This document shows positions 43,304 through 52,880 of a DNA stretch of 64,000 bases, piece after piece (position 1 is the stretch's first letter; each line of letters opens with the position of its first letter). The stretch lies in the NCBI GenBank assembly GCA_016219015.1, contig JACRCL010000006.1:33886-97885 (forward strand), written 5' to 3'. The translations under genes were made by a program, and so were the position numbers. The notes beneath the pieces were generated by a model. The model was not told the DNA's origin and ran no database searches. It was given only the letters and a program-made list of their open reading frames with translations. Source of the stretch: Deltaproteobacteria bacterium (GTDB taxonomy: Bacteria > Desulfobacterota > GWC2-55-46).

Positions 43304-44632
43304 ATGTCGAACAGGTTCCTGCCGATATTTTTTGATACGCTCCGCGCGCTCGGGGTCGAGTACGCGGTATTGCGTAACTACGATACGCTCCCCTGGAAGG
43401 TGCCGGGCACGGATATCGACATCCTCATAAGGGATGAGGACAGCGTAAGGATATTCCGCGCGCTGGAGGCGGCGGCAATGGAGTCCGGGTACAGGGTCTG
43501 GAAGTCGTACAGGAAGAACTTCGACATCATGCAGACGAGTTACGCCCCGCCCGTCTGCTCGGACCCGGAAGAGGTCCTGAGGGTGGATTTCTTCCTCGGG
43601 TGCGTCAGGTGGCGCGGTTTCGACATAATAAGCCCGGCTCTCCTCTGGAAAAACGTCGGCGAGCTTAACGGCATAAAGGTCCTGAACGACCCGTGCAAGA
43701 CGGCGCTTACGCTCTTGAACTCCTTTGTCTTCGGCTCCGGCATAAAGGAGAAGTATATAAAAGAATACATGGCCCTTGACGCCGGGAAAAGGGCGGGGGT
43801 AAGGGAGATGGTATCATCCGTTCTCGGCCCATACGGAGCGGAAGTGGCCGGTGCGCTCGAAAGCGCCGGGGCTGGCCGCTCTTTCGCATGGCCCGGCCGG
43901 AAGGCCCTGCGCGCCGGGTTTTTAAGGTCGAAACGCTTTAACCCTTTCTCTTTTTTGAGGGGGATATTATCCGCGGCAAGGACGTCTTTCGGGAGGCTCC
44001 TTTCTCCTCCGGGGCTGTTCGTGGCGCTTACGGGCCCGGACGGGTGCGGCAAATCGACCATGAACAGTATGATGCAAAAGAGGTGCGCAAAGCTCTTCTC
44101 AGGCGTCGAGGCATTCCACCTCTTCCCGAAGCCGGGGATATTCGCCTTCCTTGATGAACGAAGCATCGACCGCTGGGAAAAAAGGCACGCAAAGGCCGAT
44201 GAATGGGAGCTGCGGAAGAAGAAGGCCCCTCTGTGGAAGTCCTCGTTAAGGGCCGCGTACCTCCTTTTCAGGTTCTGGGCAGGGTATCTTGTCTGGATAT
44301 ACCCGAGGCTCGTGAAGGGCCGTCTGGTCGTCGGCGAGAGGTGGCGCTACGACCTCCTTACGGACCCGGCGTCAAAGGGCATATACCTCCCGTACTCCGC
44401 AAGGAAGCTCGTATATTCGCTCTGCCCGCGTCCGCCTTTGACGATCGTACTTTCTGGTTCTGCGGGTGAGATGGCCAGAAGGAAGGCCGAGATACCCGAG
44501 GAGGAGATATCGAGGCAGCTTAAGATAATGGAAAAGGAGCTGTGGGGAAAGAAGGGCGTCGTCTTCGCTGATTCCACGGGTGAAGTGGAAGGGACCTTCG
44601 CTACGGTCTTGAAGGCGCTGGTCTCGGCATGA
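43304..44632 (+). CDS. Fusion: nucleotidyltransferase-like domain plus thymidylate-kinase-like P-loop domain
   Basis: A 442-residue protein. The N-terminal part (1-140) has VLRNYD and GTDIDILI (35-42) with an acidic pair, and RVDFF at 93-97, like an MNT/anti-toxin or DUF-type nucleotidyltransferase. The C-terminal part has Walker A GPDGCGKST at 244-252 and the layout of a thymidylate-kinase-like kinase (GERWRYDLL, LYARK-like PYSARKLVYSLCPRPPLTIVL). It probably acts on a sugar or lipid intermediate, not on dTMP. ATG 43304 is chosen; AGGAG (43285-43289) is rather far. Overlaps the next gene by four bases. Confidence 0.8.
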   Translation: MSNRFLPIFFDTLRALGVEYAVLRNYDTLPWKVPGTDIDILIRDEDSVRIFRALEAAAMESGYRVWKSYRKNFDIMQTSYAPPVCSDPEEVLRVDFFLGCVRWRGFDIISPALLWKNVGELNGIKVLNDPCKTALTLLNSFVFGSGIKEKYIKEYMALDAGKRAGVREMVSSVLGPYGAEVAGALESAGAGRSFAWPGRKALRAGFLRSKRFNPFSFLRGILSAARTSFGRLLSPPGLFVALTGPDGCGKSTMNSMMQKRCAKLFSGVEAFHLFPKPGIFAFLDERSIDRWEKRHAKADEWELRKKKAPLWKSSLRAAYLLFRFWAGYLVWIYPRLVKGRLVVGERWRYDLLTDPASKGIYLPYSARKLVYSLCPRPPLTIVLSGSAGEMARRKAEIPEEEISRQLKIMEKELWGKKGVVFADSTGEVEGTFATVLKALVSA

Positions 44633-46260
44633 AGGTAAAGGACAACAGGCAGATGATCCCCAAAGAGGTCAGAGAGACGCTTGAGGACGAGCGGGCGGCG
44701 AGCTGGAAGTACCTCCTTCCGGCCGGAAGGCGGGCGGACGTGCTGGTCATGGCCTCTTGCCTGAACAGCGTGCCGTTCGGCCTTGCAAGGTCTTTCGGCA
44801 GCGTTACGGTATCCGGGCTCGGCCCTGAGGAGGCGGAGACTCTAAAGCTGTGGGCTGAAGAGAACGGGCTTAATGGCCTCAAGGCCGTAGGGGATATCGG
44901 CTCCTTGCAAGGCCGCAGGTTCGACGTGATAGTGAACGAGGCTGGCCCCGGGGAAATGCCGGGGTTTTGCGAAAAGGCGCTCAAGCCGGGCGGGGTCGTG
45001 GTGTGTCTCGGGCGCTCTCGTCTCTCAAAGGCAAGCGGCCTTTCCGCTCGCAGGTGCGCCGGGGCATGGAAAAAAGACGGCTGGACTGTCGAAGGCGTCT
45101 ACGCCTTCCTCCCGTCGCTCGATGAATACAAGCTCGTAGTTCCCGTAAGGCCGGCGGGAGTCTTTCGCTCGGGGCTTGAGATGCACAATACTCTCACTCT
45201 GCCGAGCGGGATAAAAAAGCTCGGGGTCAAGCTCCTCGGCTCCGTGGGCCTGCTTGAGAGGCTTATGCCGGGCTACGCGGTGGTGCTGACAATTGGAGGG
45301 GGAGGGGAAAGGCCCGAAGGCTGGCTCCGTAAGTATCTATCCGGCAAGACGGGCCAAAAGGACTTTTACATAGTCGTGCACAACGCCTCGCCTGGAGAGG
45401 GCGCGAAGGCTATCCTCAAGCTTACGGACGCGGCAGGCGGCCCGCTCGCGTATGTAAAGATAGCGGACAACCGAGCAAGGGGGGAGTACATAGAGAACGA
45501 ATACCGGGCGCTGGTAAATTTGCGGGCCTTAAGCCTCAAGACCGGCGAGGTCCCCAAACCGGTCGCCTTCGACCTGGCCGACGGCCATTACGTCATGGTG
45601 CTTGAGCCGAGCGACGAGGTCTTCGCTGGCAACCTGCGTACGATAGACGGGCGGGCCATAGACTTCCTCATAGAGCTGTTTAAAAAGACGTCTTCAATAA
45701 AGACGATAGGGGAGAGCGGCTTCTGGAAAGAGGCGGCCCCGGTATTCGACGAGTTCGCGGCAGGGCCTTTTGGGAAAAGCTACTGGTGGCTTTCGGAGAT
45801 GGGGTACGGGCTTTTTGCAAGGCTAAAGGGCGTCCGTCTGCCGTTCGGCGTGGCGCACAGGGACTTCACGGGCTGGAATATAAAGCGCTTGCACGACGGA
45901 AGGCTATATGTGATGGACTGGGAGTGGTCAAGGCCCGACCACATCCCTATGCAGGACTTCTTCCACTTCATCCTCCTTACCGAGTGGGCCAACTCGGGTA
46001 GAAACGTCGAGGAGATATTGAGGGACGCGTTTTTTTCCGGAGAGACGAGATACGCCGGGTTTTTGAGGAGATACGCTGAGGCCTTGGACATACCAGTTGA
46101 AACAGGCTACTATCTTTTGTTACTTTATCTCGTGGAGTGGACCGTCTTTCACATAAGGCAGATAGGCGGGGTCAGGCAATGGGCCGAGCAGACGCTCGAT
46201 TTTCTCAATAGGGCGAGGGGTAACGGGGAATTCATCCCCGAAAGATGGCTCAAGGGCTGA
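44629..46260 (+). CDS. Two-part protein: Rossmann-like N-terminus plus APH/choline-kinase-like phosphotransferase
   Basis: A 543-residue protein. Residues 1-200 look like a degenerate class I methyltransferase fold (ADVLVMASCLNSVPFGLARS, RFDVIVNEAGPGEM, FCEKALKPGGVVVCLGRS) without a clean SAM glycine loop. The second half is a protein-kinase-like phosphotransferase: lysine region LAYVKIADNRARGEYIENEY, catalytic AHRDFTGWN (about 409-417) and metal site MDWEW (about 428-432). It would phosphorylate a small hydroxyl compound. It is coupled to the preceding kinase fusion by an ATGA overlap. Confidence 0.78.
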   Translation: MKVKDNRQMIPKEVRETLEDERAASWKYLLPAGRRADVLVMASCLNSVPFGLARSFGSVTVSGLGPEEAETLKLWAEENGLNGLKAVGDIGSLQGRRFDVIVNEAGPGEMPGFCEKALKPGGVVVCLGRSRLSKASGLSARRCAGAWKKDGWTVEGVYAFLPSLDEYKLVVPVRPAGVFRSGLEMHNTLTLPSGIKKLGVKLLGSVGLLERLMPGYAVVLTIGGGGERPEGWLRKYLSGKTGQKDFYIVVHNASPGEGAKAILKLTDAAGGPLAYVKIADNRARGEYIENEYRALVNLRALSLKTGEVPKPVAFDLADGHYVMVLEPSDEVFAGNLRTIDGRAIDFLIELFKKTSSIKTIGESGFWKEAAPVFDEFAAGPFGKSYWWLSEMGYGLFARLKGVRLPFGVAHRDFTGWNIKRLHDGRLYVMDWEWSRPDHIPMQDFFHFILLTEWANSGRNVEEILRDAFFSGETRYAGFLRRYAEALDIPVETGYYLLLLYLVEWTVFHIRQIGGVRQWAEQTLDFLNRARGNGEFIPERWLKG

Positions 46261-46287
46261 TACGCCCCCTTCAAGAACGCGGACAGC

Positions 46288-47712
46288 ATGAGAATACTTC
46301 TTACGAACGTCAACAGGGGCGAACAGCGCCACCTTTACTTCCCGCTCGGTCTCGCCTACGTGGCCGCGCCGCTCCGTAAGGACGGGCACGGCCTCGCGTT
46401 CCTCGACGTCCAGGCCCTGTCCCTCGACGATATACCCGCGGCCATCTCTAAACATACCTTCGACGTGGTCTGCATCTCCGCCCTTATAACGGACTTCAAG
46501 TTCGTCCAGTGGTTCTCAAGGCTGGTCAAGGAGCGTTTCCCCGGCGTTAAAGTCGTCCTCGGGGGAGGGCTTTCAACGGTCTCCGAGCTGCTGCTGAAGA
46601 AAAGCGACGTTGACGTGACCGTCTGCCAGGAAGGGGAGGAGACGGTCGTGGAGCTGATGAGGGCCTTTGCTGACAATAGCCCTCTATCCGCAGTCAAGGG
46701 GATATTCTACAAAGATGCCGCAGGAGAGATAAAATCAACGGGCAGGAGGGCCCCTATCGAGGACCTCGATTCGATAGATTTCCCCGCCTATGACGTATTC
46801 AGCGTTGACAGGTACCTCCGGACGGAAAAACTCGGGTTCAGCCACCCGGTAAAGAGCCTGAGCGTCATCACAACGCGCGGGTGCCCCTACAGCTGCGTTT
46901 TCTGCGACAAGGGCGTCTGGGGAGGGAACTACCGCGCCCGCAGCCCCGAGAATATCCTCAAAGAGGTCGAGCATCTTAAAAAGAGGTACGGGGTGGAGGC
47001 GGTGGTATTCTCCGACGACCTCTTTGTCCTCGATAAGAAAAGGGTCCACGCGCTCTGCGACCTGATGATAGAGAATAAGACCGGCATCGCATGGTCCTGC
47101 AACGGCAGGGTAAACCTGATGGACGAGCCGCTCCTCAAGAAGATGAAGGCCGCCGGGTGCATGACCATAGCGTACGGCCTCGAAAGCGGGAGCCAGCGGA
47201 TGCTCGACGTGATGAAAAAACGTATAACCGTCGAGCAGAGCAGGAGGGCGATAGCGCTCACCCGCAAGCACGGCATAGACATCCAGCCTTATCTTGTCCT
47301 CAACATGATAGGGGAGGACGAAGAGAGCATCGGGGAGACGGTCGGCTTCTGCAAGGAGATGGGGCTGCCCGTGGGGAAGTTCGGCCTCTTTACGCCCCTG
47401 CCGAACACAGAGCTATACGCCATGGCAGACAGGGCCGTGGGCATGCCCCCGCTCGATAAGCAGATAGAGCAGTGGAGGGACTGGAACGACGGCCTAACTG
47501 TTAACCTCTCGCGCCTGCCGGACGACAGGCTCCTTGAGCTTAAATCCCGCGCCGAGTCCGAGATAAGGGATTATTACGTAAGGCACCACAAGAGGCTCAT
47601 CCTCCGGAGATTCATGCTCAGGTACAGGCAGATGGGCCTCCGTGTCGCCCTCGGCGTATTCCAGACCTGGGTCGGCAAGTACATGAAGTACCAGAAAAGG
47701 AAGTCCGCATGA
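46288..47712 (+). CDS. Radical SAM protein with N-terminal B12-binding-like domain
   Basis: A 474-residue protein. The N-terminal Rossmann domain (1-150) resembles cobalamin-binding domains but lacks the DxHxxG histidine loop; the place reads FLDVQALSLDD. The radical SAM cluster is C199, C203 and C206 in RGCPYSCVFC, followed by GGNYRARSPENILKEVEHL and AYGLESGSQRML. It probably modifies a polymer or lipid component by radical chemistry; the reaction is unknown. The stop overlaps the GT9 gene (ATGA). Confidence 0.85.
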   Translation: MRILLTNVNRGEQRHLYFPLGLAYVAAPLRKDGHGLAFLDVQALSLDDIPAAISKHTFDVVCISALITDFKFVQWFSRLVKERFPGVKVVLGGGLSTVSELLLKKSDVDVTVCQEGEETVVELMRAFADNSPLSAVKGIFYKDAAGEIKSTGRRAPIEDLDSIDFPAYDVFSVDRYLRTEKLGFSHPVKSLSVITTRGCPYSCVFCDKGVWGGNYRARSPENILKEVEHLKKRYGVEAVVFSDDLFVLDKKRVHALCDLMIENKTGIAWSCNGRVNLMDEPLLKKMKAAGCMTIAYGLESGSQRMLDVMKKRITVEQSRRAIALTRKHGIDIQPYLVLNMIGEDEESIGETVGFCKEMGLPVGKFGLFTPLPNTELYAMADRAVGMPPLDKQIEQWRDWNDGLTVNLSRLPDDRLLELKSRAESEIRDYYVRHHKRLILRRFMLRYRQMGLRVALGVFQTWVGKYMKYQKRKSA

Positions 47713-48884
47713 GTCCGGGCGGCTCAGCCTTTTCAAAAAAGAGGGTGCTTATAAAGGCCCTCGATCTGTCGGGGAGACTCATATCACCGCTACGCGCGCG
47801 CGGAGCTCCCCCAAAGCAGGCCCGGAACATACTCCTCATGGAGCTATGGGGCATAGGCGACGTGGTCCTCTCAACGCCGGCAATAATAGCGCTTAAAAAG
47901 ATATACCCCGGCTCAAGGCTCGCCTATCTCGGCAAGCCCCATGCCGCCGAGGTCCTCAAGGGCTGCCCGCATGTGGACGAGTTCATAACGTTCGATCTCC
48001 CATGGACAAGGCTCCATGGAAAATACAATATCCTTAAATGGGATTGCCGGGCCCTCTTTAGGCTCGTCTCGACTCTGCGGGCGCGGAGGTTCGACCTTGC
48101 CGTGGACGTGAGGGGCGATATAAGGAGCAATATCATCATGCGCCTTTCGGGCGCGAGGGCGAGGGTCGGGTACGGCGCCTTCAGAGGCGATTATACGCTC
48201 ACCCACGAGGTCCAACGCCCTCCCGGTCCTTGCCACAGGGTCGATGAGTGGCACGGGATAATCAGATACCTCAGCCCGGATGCGGAGCTTCCATCGCCCA
48301 GCCTCTGGGTATCCGACATCGAGGCGCAGGCGGCCTTTCGCCGGGCCGGGGTCAAAGGAAGGGGCGGGGTCATCGCGGGTATACACCCGGGGGCGAGCAA
48401 CAGGTCGAAGAAGTGGGGGCTTCCTAAATACGAAAGGCTCGGGCGATACCTCCATGAGAAGTACGGGGCAAGGGTCATATACTTCCCGGACCCGGACGGG
48501 TACGGCAGCGACCTTAAGACCCCCGGCTCGATAACCGTAGCTGGCTGGCCCCTGAGGGAAATGATGTCGCTCATCAAGCGCTGCGACGTCTTTTTCTGCA
48601 ACGACGGCGGGCCGATGCACATAGCCGCCGCCCTCGGCGTGCCGACCGTAGCCGTCTTCGGCCCGACGCTTTCAAGCTGGTTCAGACCGTTCGGTGACGG
48701 CAACATCGTGGTTGAAAAGGACGTATGCGGATATAAGCCCTGCTCGGACTATTGCAGGTTCGATAGCCCCGCCTGCCTTGAGGCCGTAAGCTTCGATGAC
48801 GTTATCTCAATAGCAGGCGAGATACTGTCAAAAGCCCCCGAAAAACCCTCTTCCGCCAGCGCGACCGTCCGTCCGGCGACATAG
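47709..48884 (+). CDS. Glycosyltransferase family 9 (heptosyltransferase-like)
   Basis: A 391-residue GT-B glycosyltransferase. The N-terminal ILLMELWGIGDVVLSTPAII is the GT9 acceptor-side motif. In the second half IHPGASNRSKKWG and CNDGGPMHIAAALGVPTVAV form the nucleotide-sugar site. Known members add heptose to lipid A core. Here it may add a sugar to the repeat unit or to core. Its last segment has a four-Cys cluster (CGYKPCSDYCRFDSPAC) common in this subgroup. Ends the first block of the locus. Confidence 0.88.
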   Translation: MSPGGSAFSKKRVLIKALDLSGRLISPLRARGAPPKQARNILLMELWGIGDVVLSTPAIIALKKIYPGSRLAYLGKPHAAEVLKGCPHVDEFITFDLPWTRLHGKYNILKWDCRALFRLVSTLRARRFDLAVDVRGDIRSNIIMRLSGARARVGYGAFRGDYTLTHEVQRPPGPCHRVDEWHGIIRYLSPDAELPSPSLWVSDIEAQAAFRRAGVKGRGGVIAGIHPGASNRSKKWGLPKYERLGRYLHEKYGARVIYFPDPDGYGSDLKTPGSITVAGWPLREMMSLIKRCDVFFCNDGGPMHIAAALGVPTVAVFGPTLSSWFRPFGDGNIVVEKDVCGYKPCSDYCRFDSPACLEAVSFDDVISIAGEILSKAPEKPSSASATVRPAT

Positions 48885-48903
48885 TCCCCGGCCTATTTTT
48901 GCC

Positions 48904-48925
48904 GATGCGAAGAAGCGTCTTTTTT
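48904..48925 (+). terminator. Weak terminator after the GT9 gene
   Basis: GATGC (48904-48908), loop, GCGTC (48915-48919), then six T. The stem is short and contains one G-T pair. Confidence 0.4.
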
Positions 48926-48958
48926 CCGCTTTTTGCCGCGCGTTCGGACGTATTTTCC

Positions 48959-48987
48959 ATTGGACTTAAAAATTCCAATCTGATAAT
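48959..48987 (+). promoter_or_regulatory. Promoter candidate with overlapping inverted repeat for the second block
   Basis: TTGGAC (48960-48965), 16-base spacer, GATAAT (48982-48987). The inverted pair ATTGGA/TTCCAAT (48959-48979) covers the -35 box and the spacer and could be an operator. The remaining 100 bases before the GT4 gene are AT-rich and hold no gene. Confidence 0.45.
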
Positions 48988-49092
48988 ATGTGCGCGAAAA
49001 ATCAGTTTGTTCTTTCCCTTTTTTTTTCTGAAAATGCCTTGATTTTGGCGGTATTTATGTAGATCGACTCTAAGGGGATTGTTGCTGTCGCG

Positions 49093-50355
49093 ATGATGAA
49101 GCCGTTAAAGAGGGGAAAGCTCCGCATATTGATGTTGAACCATCACCGGCGGTTCAAGAGCATCTTCCGCGCGCAGGTGATAGCCGAGCATCTCGTGAAA
49201 TTAGGCCACAGCGTAACCCTCGTAGTCATTTCAGACAACAACCGCTTCGTCGTAAGGAAAGATCTCTGCAGGGGCGTCGAGGTCATAGAAACGCCGGACC
49301 TCCTCTGGGGCAGGCTCCGGTCAGGCTGGGACCCTTACAACACCATCGTAAGGACGAGGCTCCTTTCCTGCCTCAAGGAAGACTTCGACCTCCTGCATAT
49401 CTTCGAGACCAGGCCGGCCACGATAATCCCCGCGCTCAGTTACCTGAAGAAAAAAAAGCTCCCGCTTATTATCGACTGGATCGACTGGTGGGGCGGTAAG
49501 GGCGGCCTCATAGAGGTAAACCGCCCCTGGTGGTACAAACATACCTTCGGGCGCGTCGAAGAGTTCTTCGAGGAGAACTTCCGGAAATTCGCCGACGGCA
49601 CCACGGTAATCTCCACGGCGCTCGCGGAGAGGGCAAAGTGCCTCGGCGTCTTCGATGAGAGCATCATGCTCCTTCGCGGCGGGGTCGATACGGACCACTT
49701 CCGTCCCGTGCCCGTCGAGAAGGCCCGCAGGATGACCGGCATCGACCCCGGGGCAAAGGTCCTCGGCTTCTCAAGCCTCGATTCTCACCTCGACCTTGAA
49801 CTGCTCCTGAAGGCGGTATCGATCGTCAAGGGGCGGGTACCGGGAGTAAAGGTCCTGATGACCGGGGCCGCGTCCAGCGCCGTTAAAAAGATGGTCTCGT
49901 CATGCGGCCTTTCCGAAAGCGTGATATTCACCGGTTTTCTGCCTTTTGAGGAGCTCCCCCTTTACTTGAGCGCCTGCGACATCTTCCTGCTCCCTTTCCC
50001 GGACATGCTTTATAACGCCGGGAGGTGGCCGAACAAGGTCACGGACTACCTTTCCATCGGCAGGCCGGTAGTCACGAACCCGACAGGAGAGCTGAAGGAG
50101 ATTTTCGCGGGAGAGAGGTTCGGCCTCACCTGCGAATACGACGCTTCGGACTTCGCGGACAAGATAACGGCCCTTATAAACGACCCGGACACGGCGCAAA
50201 GGATGGGGGCCCAGGCACGGAAGTGGGCGGTTGAGAACCTCCAGTGGGAGAAAAGGGTCCTTGAGCTCGAGGGCTTTTACTCGAAGGTACTCATGCGAAA
50301 GGGTTTTGTCCCGGAGCCCCTGGAAAAGAAAGGCGCTTTAGCCAATACCGCTTAA
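49093..50355 (+). CDS. Glycosyltransferase family 4
   Basis: A 420-residue GT-B enzyme. The N-terminal part has RVQ-like acceptor-domain strands (ILMLNHHRRFKSIFRAQVIA). The C-terminal donor domain has LLRGGVDTDHFRPVP, FLPFEELPLYLSACDIFLLP and the SIGRPVVTNPTGELKEIF segment with the GT4 glutamate region. It transfers a sugar from a nucleotide donor to a lipid-linked acceptor. It opens the second block of the locus after a 208-base gap. Confidence 0.88.
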   Translation: MMKPLKRGKLRILMLNHHRRFKSIFRAQVIAEHLVKLGHSVTLVVISDNNRFVVRKDLCRGVEVIETPDLLWGRLRSGWDPYNTIVRTRLLSCLKEDFDLLHIFETRPATIIPALSYLKKKKLPLIIDWIDWWGGKGGLIEVNRPWWYKHTFGRVEEFFEENFRKFADGTTVISTALAERAKCLGVFDESIMLLRGGVDTDHFRPVPVEKARRMTGIDPGAKVLGFSSLDSHLDLELLLKAVSIVKGRVPGVKVLMTGAASSAVKKMVSSCGLSESVIFTGFLPFEELPLYLSACDIFLLPFPDMLYNAGRWPNKVTDYLSIGRPVVTNPTGELKEIFAGERFGLTCEYDASDFADKITALINDPDTAQRMGAQARKWAVENLQWEKRVLELEGFYSKVLMRKGFVPEPLEKKGALANTA

Positions 50356-50432
50356 TCAAACGTCTTTGCATCACGGCTACGCAAACAACGGCTCTTCTTA
50401 GGTTACTACACTGCATCCTGGATATCGCGGCT

Positions 50433-51854
50433 ATGATGGGACGTCCTCTATACAAATACGCGTTGGCTGTCGCCGACATGACTCTGGTCTACCTCTCTTT
50501 CGCGGCGGCGGTCTTCCTTTACCACGCCCTGAAAGGCCTGAGGCCGGACCTCTGGGCAACGCCCCTTTTAAGGCAGTTCGCCTTCTTCGCGGCCTACTCC
50601 GCCATGTCCTTTTTCATCTTCCACTACCATAACCTCTACAACAGCAGGGTCTTTACGACCACACTAAGGCAAATGGGCCTGATAGCGAAGTCGGTCCTTG
50701 CGCTGGCGGCGGGCATAGCCGTACTTTCGTTCGCCCTCAAGAACTCAATAGTCCCGGCCAGCCGCCTCGTCATATTCTTTTTCATCGTCATCTCAACGGC
50801 GTCGGTGGCGCTGTGGCGGGTGTTCGTGGTGAGGCCCGCGTACCTGCGCCTCAAGTGGCTGATGAACGGGCGCAACAAGGTGCTCGTAATAGGCAGCGAC
50901 AGCGCCAACAACCTCTGCGGCTCGCTTCCGTCGTCTTCTGTCTTCAAGCCCTGCGGCTTCATTTCCATCCCTCCGGGGGCGGAGGGCAGGCCTGCCCCCG
51001 CGGAGCTTTTTGACAGGGTCAGGGGGTCCGTCGAAAGGCTCCGTCCGAGCGCGCTCCTTGTGGCCTATGACGGCCAGAGCTACGAGGCGCTCTTCGACAT
51101 GATAGAGGCGTGCAGGAAGCTGAGCCTGAAGGTCTATGTATACTCCAAGCTCCTGAATGTAATACCGGAGTACGTCGTCGTCGAGAGGTATGGGGACTTC
51201 ACGCTCGTGGACATCTCGCCGGAGGCCCGGACGAGCTTATCGGAGATGATGAAATCGCTCCTCGATAGAATCCTGAGCCTCGCCTCCATTATAATCTTAA
51301 GCCCGCTTTTCATCATGCTCGCCGCGGCCGTAAAGTTTACTTCGAGGGGGCCGGTCCTTTACAAGCAGACCCGGATAGGCAAGCGGGGCAGGCCCTTTAC
51401 CTTCTACAAGTTCCGCTCCATGTACGCCGGGAGCGACCGGGACGGCTGGCGCATATCGAGCACCATAGACAGCATACGCTCCGGGGAGAGCGCGGGCGGC
51501 TCCACAAAGGTCGTCAACCGGGCGATGGTAACCCCCGTGGGGCGCTTCATGAGGAAGACCAGCCTCGACGAGCTGCCGCAGCTCTTCAACGTTCTAAGGG
51601 GCGAGATGAGCCTCGTGGGCCCGCGCCCGCCTCTGCCTTACGAATGGGAGCATTACAGCTCGTGGCACAGAAGGAGGCTTACCTCCACGCCCGGCTGCAC
51701 CGGCCTCTGGCAGGTCACGGCCCGGAGCAAGGTGGGCTTTAACGATACAGTATTGCTCGACCTGTACTACCTGTACAACAGGAGCCTGTGGATGGACATG
51801 AAGATATTGTTCCAGACGTTCGCCGTGGTCGCGTTCGCAAAGGGAGGGGAGTGA
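50433..51854 (+). CDS. Polyprenyl-phosphate sugar-1-phosphate transferase (initiating enzyme, WbaP/WcaJ type)
   Basis: A 473-residue protein. Four to five N-terminal membrane helices (residues 10-130) are followed by a nucleotide-binding-like domain ([15 protein letters not shown]). The bacterial sugar transferase domain then has [27 protein letters not shown] and [20 protein letters not shown]. It starts repeat-unit assembly by moving a sugar phosphate onto undecaprenyl phosphate. Which sugar is unknown. Confidence 0.92.
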   Translation: MMGRPLYKYALAVADMTLVYLSFAAAVFLYHALKGLRPDLWATPLLRQFAFFAAYSAMSFFIFHYHNLYNSRVFTTTLRQMGLIAKSVLALAAGIAVLSFALKNSIVPASRLVIFFFIVISTASVALWRVFVVRPAYLRLKWLMNGRNKVLVIGSDSANNLCGSLPSSSVFKPCGFISIPPGAEGRPAPAELFDRVRGSVERLRPSALLVAYDGQSYEALFDMIEACRKLSLKVYVYSKLLNVIPEYVVVERYGDFTLVDISPEARTSLSEMMKSLLDRILSLASIIILSPLFIMLAAAVKFTSRGPVLYKQTRIGKRGRPFTFYKFRSMYAGSDRDGWRISSTIDSIRSGESAGGSTKVVNRAMVTPVGRFMRKTSLDELPQLFNVLRGEMSLVGPRPPLPYEWEHYSSWHRRRLTSTPGCTGLWQVTARSKVGFNDTVLLDLYYLYNRSLWMDMKILFQTFAVVAFAKGGE

Positions 51855-51857
51855 CGG

Positions 51858-52880
51858 ATGATAAAGATAGGCATAATAGGGCTCGGGTACTGGGGGCCGA
51901 ACCTCGTAAGGAACTTTAGCTCAACCGAGGGCGTTGAGATCAAGTACCTCTGCGACCTCGACCCAAAGGCGCTATCCGGCTGGAAGAAGATGCACGGGGT
52001 GAAGCTCACCGGAGATTACCGGGAGATACTCAGGGACCCGGAGGTGGACGCCGTTGCCATTGCGACGCCCGTATCGTCGCACTACGCGCTGGCGAGCAGC
52101 GCCCTTTCCGCCGGGAAGCACGTGCTCCTTGAAAAGCCGATGGCCTCGAACGTGCGGGAGTGCATGGAGCTTATAGAGAGCGCCGAGAGGAAAAACCTCG
52201 TCCTCCAGGTAGACCATACGTACATCTACACGGGCGCCGTGAGGAAGATAAAGGAGCTTGTGGCCGCCGGTGAGATAGGCGACATCCTGTATTTCGATTC
52301 CGTCAGGGTCAACCTCGGGCTCTTCCAGCACGACGTCAACGTCGTCTGGGACCTCGCGCCGCACGACCTTTCGATAATCGACTACATAATGGACAGGAGA
52401 TGCGTCGCGGTGTCCGGCTCGGGCGTCGCCAACTTCGGCGGGGGGTTAGAGAACATCGCCTACGCCACGCTCTACTACGAGTCCGGGGCCATCGCCCACC
52501 TCCACGTCAACTGGCTGTCTCCCGTAAAGGTGAGGAGGATACTCATAGGCGGCACGAAAAAGATGCTGGTCTTCGACGACCTCGAGCCGAGCGACAAGCT
52601 GAAGATTTACGACAAGGGGGTTGACATAAAGAACGGCGACAAGGACGGGGTCTACAAGGCGCTCGTCCAGTACAGGACCGGCGACATGTGGGCGCCCAAG
52701 ATAGATGGCGCCGAGGCGTTGAAGTACGAGTGCGCCCATTTTGCCGATTGCGTCAAGAACTCGAAAAGGCCTGCGACAGACGGGGCGATGGGGCTAAAGG
52801 TCGTGGCGCTCATAGAGGCGATAAACTCTTCCATTGCCAGCGAAGGGCAGAAGATATACATGGAGGGCAACTACATATGA
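51858..52880 (+). CDS. Gfo/Idh/MocA-family sugar oxidoreductase
   Basis: A 340-residue NAD(P)-dependent enzyme. The N-terminal dinucleotide motif is IGIIGLGYWGPNLVRNF, followed by VAIATPVSSHYALA and LLEKPMA, the family signature with the catalytic lysine region. The C-terminal domain binds substrate (NVVWDLAPHDLSIIDYI). Such enzymes in polysaccharide loci oxidise or reduce nucleotide sugars such as UDP-GlcNAcA. With the DegT aminotransferase downstream it could make a 3-amino uronic acid. That is inference. Confidence 0.88.
   Translation: MIKIGIIGLGYWGPNLVRNFSSTEGVEIKYLCDLDPKALSGWKKMHGVKLTGDYREILRDPEVDAVAIATPVSSHYALASSALSAGKHVLLEKPMASNVRECMELIESAERKNLVLQVDHTYIYTGAVRKIKELVAAGEIGDILYFDSVRVNLGLFQHDVNVVWDLAPHDLSIIDYIMDRRCVAVSGSGVANFGGGLENIAYATLYYESGAIAHLHVNWLSPVKVRRILIGGTKKMLVFDDLEPSDKLKIYDKGVDIKNGDKDGVYKALVQYRTGDMWAPKIDGAEALKYECAHFADCVKNSKRPATDGAMGLKVVALIEAINSSIASEGQKIYMEGNYI

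Noticed and set aside
43304..44632. Thymidylate kinase (tmk) call for the fusion protein
   Set aside because: The kinase domain is divergent, fused to another domain and sits in a polysaccharide locus, so a dTMP substrate is not supported.
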